Source: Ancistrus triradiatus (taxonomy: Eukaryota; Chordata; Actinopteri; Siluriformes; Loricariidae). Taken from it: a stretch of DNA of 64,000 bases. The stretch covers positions 62,001 through 126,000 of the forward strand of contig JAJAGP010000335.1 of assembly GCA_025084515.1 (NCBI GenBank), written 5' to 3'. Position 1 is the first letter of the stretch. Each line of letters starts with the position of its first letter. The position numbers and the translations under genes were made by a program. This document shows, one piece after another, positions 60,401-64,000 of the stretch. The notes under the pieces were generated by a model. It saw only the letters and a list, made by a program, of their open reading frames with translations. It did no database searches and was not told the DNA's origin.

Positions 60401-61668
60401 GCCTGTTTTCAGAATTAGGCAGCTTTGGTGCTTTAGGTTACATTATGCTGGGGCTGGGTTTGACATGGGTGCAATCTGACTACCGTGGTCAGGTAATCTC
60501 CTGAAGCGAGAATCCACGCCAAAATGTCAAGCCAAAATCCAATTCAAGCACACAACTGACGAGGGTTAACGATTTCTCAAGGGACTTTCTGGTGGTCCGT
60601 GCACCTCAAAGCAGTGAGATATTACTCCCCCTGGTGGTAGACCAAAGTCTGGTGGATCCCTTATAGTGTGATTTTCATGGACATTTTTTAATATTCAGTA
60701 TTCCAGTGAAGGTGGGCCTGGTGCTTCACCAAACAGTGGATGACGGTCCATCACAGGACACCATTTTTGTGGTTCAACTGATACAATACAATGCAACTCC
60801 TCAAGGAGCAAAACGATTGCTAGGGCTTGAACCCATAACCTGCTGGTCAGTAATGTTGCACCATTACCAATGAGCCACTCAGAGCTATTTACAGCAGCTG
60901 ATCCAGCTACTGGCTGGAATTTTTTTTTGTGAAGGAGTACCTGAAGTATGGGGAGAACATAAACACACAGGCATAACATAAGGATTGAATTTGGGTCTCC
61001 ATTGTTGTGCACCACCAATACTACCTGCTGTCCTTCCACTCAAACTGTTCAGATATTCAGATTCCACCTTGGTTTGTGATTGATAAAATGTGTGTGTGTG
61101 TGTGTGCTCACTCTTTCTGTCTCTCACTAGCTGGCACAATGGCGATGCACGACTTACTGAAGGCTGATGACATCAAGAAGGCCCTGGATGCATTCAAAGG
61201 TGTCCTGCTTATAGTAAAAACATAATTTTAGACACAAGTGCCAATTAAAACACCCATTTAAACGTGTATTTGTGATTGTGTGTGTGTGTGTGTGTAGCTG
61301 CTGACTCCTTTGATCATAAGAAGTTCTTCGAGCTGGTTGGTCTGAAGGCCATGTCAGCAGAGAATGTTAAGAAGGTCTTCAAAGTCCTGGATGTTGATGC
61401 CAGTGGCTTCATTGAGGAAGAGGAGCTCAAGTAAGAGACGCACACACACAACACTCCATCATTACCAAAAATGTGACCTCATGTGTGATGTACACGTCAG
61501 ATCATTATAATTCTATCATGTTGAGTAGCTGAATGCTGTGTGTGTGTTTGTGTGTCAGGTTCGTGTTGAAGGGATTCTCTAAGGATGGCAGGGATCTGAC
61601 TGATAAGGAGACCAAAGCGTTCCTCGCTGCCGCTGACAAAGATGGGGATGGAAAGATTGGCATTGATG
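57402..61668 (+). CDS. pvalb: Parvalbumin (pvalb/pvalb7-like), 3' end beyond window
   Basis: Parvalbumin is a small cytosolic EF-hand protein that buffers calcium and speeds relaxation in fast muscle, and also acts in some neurons. The visible coding exons join in frame: 61139-61199, 61298-61430 and 61559-61668, giving 101 residues plus a split codon of the expected ~109. The start MAMHDLLKADDIKKALDAFK resembles mammalian PVALB and the zebrafish pvalb6/7 lineage more than the abundant beta-parvalbumin allergens. The CD calcium loop is residues 52-63 (D52, D54, S56, F58, E60, E63). The EF loop starts at D91 (D91, D93, D95, K97, G99); its final Glu at 102 and the last seven or so residues must lie in the next exon to the right. 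It is divergent with ncf4, as in human. Confidence 0.95.
57483..58009. other. pvalb intron 1, 5' part, nothing recognised
   Basis: No repeat or exon seen. Confidence 0.4.
58010..58275 (+). repeat. Fish interspersed repeat in pvalb intron 1
   Basis: It begins 'gtggagcagtggatagcgc', has the 'gggttcgagtcctggccc' and 'gggtttcctcccacataac' blocks, and ends 'ctggattgagtgggaaagg'. It is related to 14435-14680. Confidence 0.6.
58512..58580 (+). pseudogene. Fragment of non-LTR reverse transcriptase
   Basis: The frame TSRVQYGVPQGSVLGPLSF contains the GVPQGSVLGP motif of palm/finger domain 4 in LINE reverse transcriptases of the L2/CR1/Rex type. It is only about 23 codons long, with no YxDD box visible after it, so it is a small relic in pvalb intron 1. 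Confidence 0.75.
58581..61130. other. pvalb intron 1, remainder
   Basis: Possibly more of the degenerate LINE up to about 59060. A MITE-like end (ccagggatgccaaagccttt) lies near 60080. No exon was supported. Confidence 0.45.
60624..60637 (-). promoter_or_regulatory. CTCF-like motif (weak)
   Basis: On the minus strand CCACCAGGGGGAGT, the same 13-base core as at 12179, with A where CTCF usually prefers C. It is in pvalb intron 1. Confidence 0.2.
61139..61199 (+). CDS. pvalb: pvalb first coding exon
   Basis: Acceptor ctctcactag at 61130. The ATG follows 8 nt later in the context GGCACAATGG. It encodes MAMHDLLKADDIKKALDAFK and the first base of Ala21. Donor AAAG|GTGTCC at 61200. Confidence 0.95.
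61298..61430 (+). CDS. pvalb: pvalb second coding exon (CD EF-hand)
   Basis: Acceptor (TG)9TAG at 61297, donor CTCAA|GTAAGA at 61431. It encodes ADSFDHKKFFELVGLKAMSA through the CD loop DVDASGFIEEEEL. It starts and ends in phases that match the known parvalbumin gene structure. Confidence 0.97.
61559..61668 (+). CDS. pvalb: pvalb third coding exon (EF EF-hand)
   Basis: Acceptor gtgtgtcag at 61558, donor TTGATG|GTGAGA at 61669. It encodes FVLKGFSKDGRDLTDKETKA to DKDGDGKIGID and the first base of the next codon, which should be the Glu that closes the EF loop. Confidence 0.97.
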
Positions 61669-61675
61669 GTGAGAC

Positions 61676-62040
61676 ACAGAGAAACAGAAAGACAATCAGA
61701 GACAGAGAGACACACGGACAGAAACAAACAAGAGGCAGACAGAGACTGAATAACATGCATTAAAAGAGACAGAAATAAGCACAGACCAGTTAGACCAGCA
61801 AAGTCAGACAGACAGACAGCACTGAAAGAGCAAGAGAAACAAAGAGACAATACTGAAAGAGCAAAACAAACAACCATTCAGACAAACTTAATCAAGCATA
61901 GATTAAATAGGTAAAGTCAGACAAGCACAGACAGAAAAGTAACAAGGGCAGACAAGCAGACACAGATAAAGAGAGACATACAGATGGAAAGAGACAGATA
62001 CAGGCAGACTGGCACAAAGAAAAACAAAAGACAGAAAGGA
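61676..62040. repeat. (ACAG)-rich degenerate array, left block
   Basis: Directly after the pvalb donor, 'gagacacagagaaacagaaa'-type text with gaca/acag words runs to about 62040. It has the same composition as the array at 62908-64000. Confidence 0.75.
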
Positions 62041-62042
62041 GT

Positions 62043-62907
62043 CATTCCATCAAATGGGTGCCATTAGCTTGTTGTAACTCTTAAAAACTGAACTTTATTT
62101 TCTATAGTTTTTCAACACTCAATCTAACAACACACATATTTAATTATAACCTAATGAGTATTGGTCAATCTCAGGCATGGTCTCTCCTGTTACTGTTATT
62201 CATATACTCATATAAAGGGTAATATAACTGAGGTTTTAGCACAGAACTGGCAAATACATAAAATGTAAAAACAAAATGTAACCACATGGCATCCATACTA
62301 ATAGCATCGAGCACATTCTAATGATTTACCAAAAATCTGCGATTGATTTAAGTTGAGATTGACCTTCTCAATCATAGTTACAATATCATAAAATATACAG
62401 GTAAAATATACAAGTAAAATACTTTTGGTCTTCCCATGATCTTCAGAAGTTTCAGATGATACAGCTTTCTAAAGAACATGTGATTGGAGCAGATTGGATC
62501 ATTTCCAGAAGTAAGAACATGTTAGGGTAACAGAACTGAGTGAAAACCTGGGGACATGACTAAAATGTGTAGTAGAACATTATTAGATTTCCTATGAAAA
62601 ATATATTGAAGGCATAAGTGGGATATGGAGTGAAAAAAAAAAATTCTGAAGGATTTTAATCATTATATTTAATTCTAAAGCGTAATGTTGGAGACCAGGG
62701 ACAGCTAACACGTACTACTTTTCAGTGTTCTATCTAGTTTTTTATTAATGTTTTAAATTATATACCTTATTTTTTCTAATTGCATCACTGTGCAGGACAC
62801 CTTGCTTAATAATAAAATGTATGTTTTTTGGGTTTTTTTTTACAGTTAATTATATTAAGTATCTCTACATCTAATGGTACCAGATGGAAAGGGCACCCAT
62901 TGGAATG
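62043..62907. mobile_element. Possible TIR element inside the (ACAG) array
   Basis: The left end cattccatcaaatgggtgcc and the right end ggcacccattggaatg are imperfect inverted repeats of about 17 bp. The 865 bp between them are AT-rich and unlike the array on both sides. It has no coding capacity. No target duplication is obvious. Confidence 0.45.
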
Positions 62908-63150
62908 GCTCACAGACAGAGTCAGAGACAGTCAGGCTTAAACAGGCAGAGATATACATACAGATACAGCCTGAAAAAACATTCAGACAGACAGAAACAG
63001 AGAGAGAGGTACAGACAGAAAGAGACAGACTGAGAGACAAATACAGAGAGACAGGTAAAAACAAAGAAACCGTTAAAGAGACGGACCGACAGACAGAATT
63101 AGAGAGACAGAAACAGACAGACAGAAAGACAGACAGACTGAGACAGAATT

Positions 63151-63198
<48 letters not shown>

Positions 63199-64000
63199 TG
63201 AGATGTACATAAACTAACAGACAGAGAGACAGGCAGACTGAGACAGATATAAACAGACAGATAGACAGAAACAGAAATAATTAGAGAGACAGACAGGCTG
63301 AGATAGACAGAAACAGACAGAGCTAGAGAGACAGACAGAAACAGAAAAACAGACAGAGATAGAAACAGACAAAATTAGAGACAGACAGAGACAGAAACAG
63401 ATAGAATTAGAGAGACGGACAGACTGAGATGGACAGAAACAGACAGAACTATAGAGACAGATAGAAATAGACAGAATTAGAGAGACAGACAGAAAGACAG
63501 AATTAGAGAGACAGACAGAAAGATAGAATTAGAGAGACAGACAGAAAGATAGAATTAGAGAGACAGACAGAAGGACAGAATTAGAGAGACAGACAGAAGG
63601 ACAGAATTAGAGAGACAGACAGAAGGGCAGAAATAGACAGAATTAGAGAGACAGACAGACTGAGATAGACAGAAACAGACAGAACTAGAGAGAGACAGAA
63701 ACAGACAGAATTAGAGACAGAAAAAGACAGAATTAGAGAGACAGACAGAGACAGAAACTGACAGGATTAGAGAGACAGACAGACTGAGACAGACAGAAAC
63801 AGACAGAATTAAAGATAGACAGAATGAGAGAGACAGACAGACTGAGACAGACAGAAACAGACAGAATTAAAAAGAGATAGAAAGACAGAATTAAAGAGAC
63901 AGACAGACAGACAGATGGAGACAGATAGAAACAGACAGAATTAAAGATAAAGACACACTGTGACAAATGGAAACAGAGAAAGGCCAAGAGACAGAAAGAA
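62908..64000. repeat. (ACAG)-rich minisatellite, right block
   Basis: An imperfect tandem of about 26 bp, of the type agacagacagaaagatagaa followed by ttagag, clearest at 63470-63640. It is mixed with plain (GACA)n at 63155-63197. It runs to the window edge in the last visible pvalb intron. Open frames across it are artefacts of repeat composition. Confidence 0.92.

Noticed and set aside
62874..63152. A charged frame rich in Glu, Arg, Thr and Gln in the last kilobase, like a coiled coil.
   Set aside because: It is produced by the ACAG/GAGA tandem array in a pvalb intron; the complementary frame gives an equally artificial Leu/Ser/Val repeat.

Overview
The window looks like a piece of a teleost fish chromosome, possibly from an ostariophysan such as a catfish, although the sequence does not fix the species. 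The signs are small exons with GT-AG introns, many (CA/TG)n microsatellites, several degenerate Tc1/mariner transposons with fish-type long inverted repeats, tRNA-derived SINEs ending in a 'gcgtctgctaaatg' tail, and a run of exactly 100 Ns that marks an assembly gap.

Two protein-coding genes can be supported. The first is ncf4 (p40phox, a cytosolic regulator of the phagocyte NADPH oxidase). It lies on the minus strand from the start codon at 46575 to the stop at 16166. I could place ten coding exons, which join in frame to 1068 nt (355 codons plus stop) and give the PX, SH3 and PB1 domains in order. The second is a parvalbumin gene of the pvalb/pvalb7 type on the plus strand. It has a TATA box at 57372, a probable non-coding first exon ending at 57482, and three coding exons between 61139 and 61668. 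Its last few codons lie beyond the right edge. The genes are head to head about 10.8 kb apart, the same arrangement as human NCF4 and PVALB on chromosome 22.

Region by region: 1-16 kb is the region downstream of ncf4. It is made of Tc1-like copies (1-1063, 2867-3447, 9145-10633, 11064-11974), SINEs, a nested TIR element (5025-5940) and a degenerate tandem array (12270-13215), plus one weak candidate signal-peptide exon on the minus strand at 13559-13673. 16.2-46.6 kb is ncf4. Its introns are swollen by a large 20-bp minisatellite (19.0-22.1 kb), an array of about 22 bp split by a Tc1 element (26.8-29.1 kb), more Tc1 copies, MITEs and SINEs, and a 100-N gap (39268-39367). 46.6-57.3 kb is the intergenic interval, with a TIR element next to the ncf4 start, an RTE-type LINE remnant (47.5-47.9 kb) and two long Tc1 copies (49568-51151, 52856-54344). 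57.4-64 kb is the parvalbumin gene, whose last visible intron is filled by an (ACAG)-rich array split by another TIR element.

No transposase in the window is intact. I found no rRNA, canonical tRNA, CRISPR or bacterial-type feature. The most interesting signal is at splice sites: ncf4 exons 7 and 9, both with lengths divisible by three, have GT repeats in place of a normal polypyrimidine tract. The layout resembles the CFTR (TG)m(T)n acceptor known to cause exon skipping. I did not find a clearly new multi-gene system.
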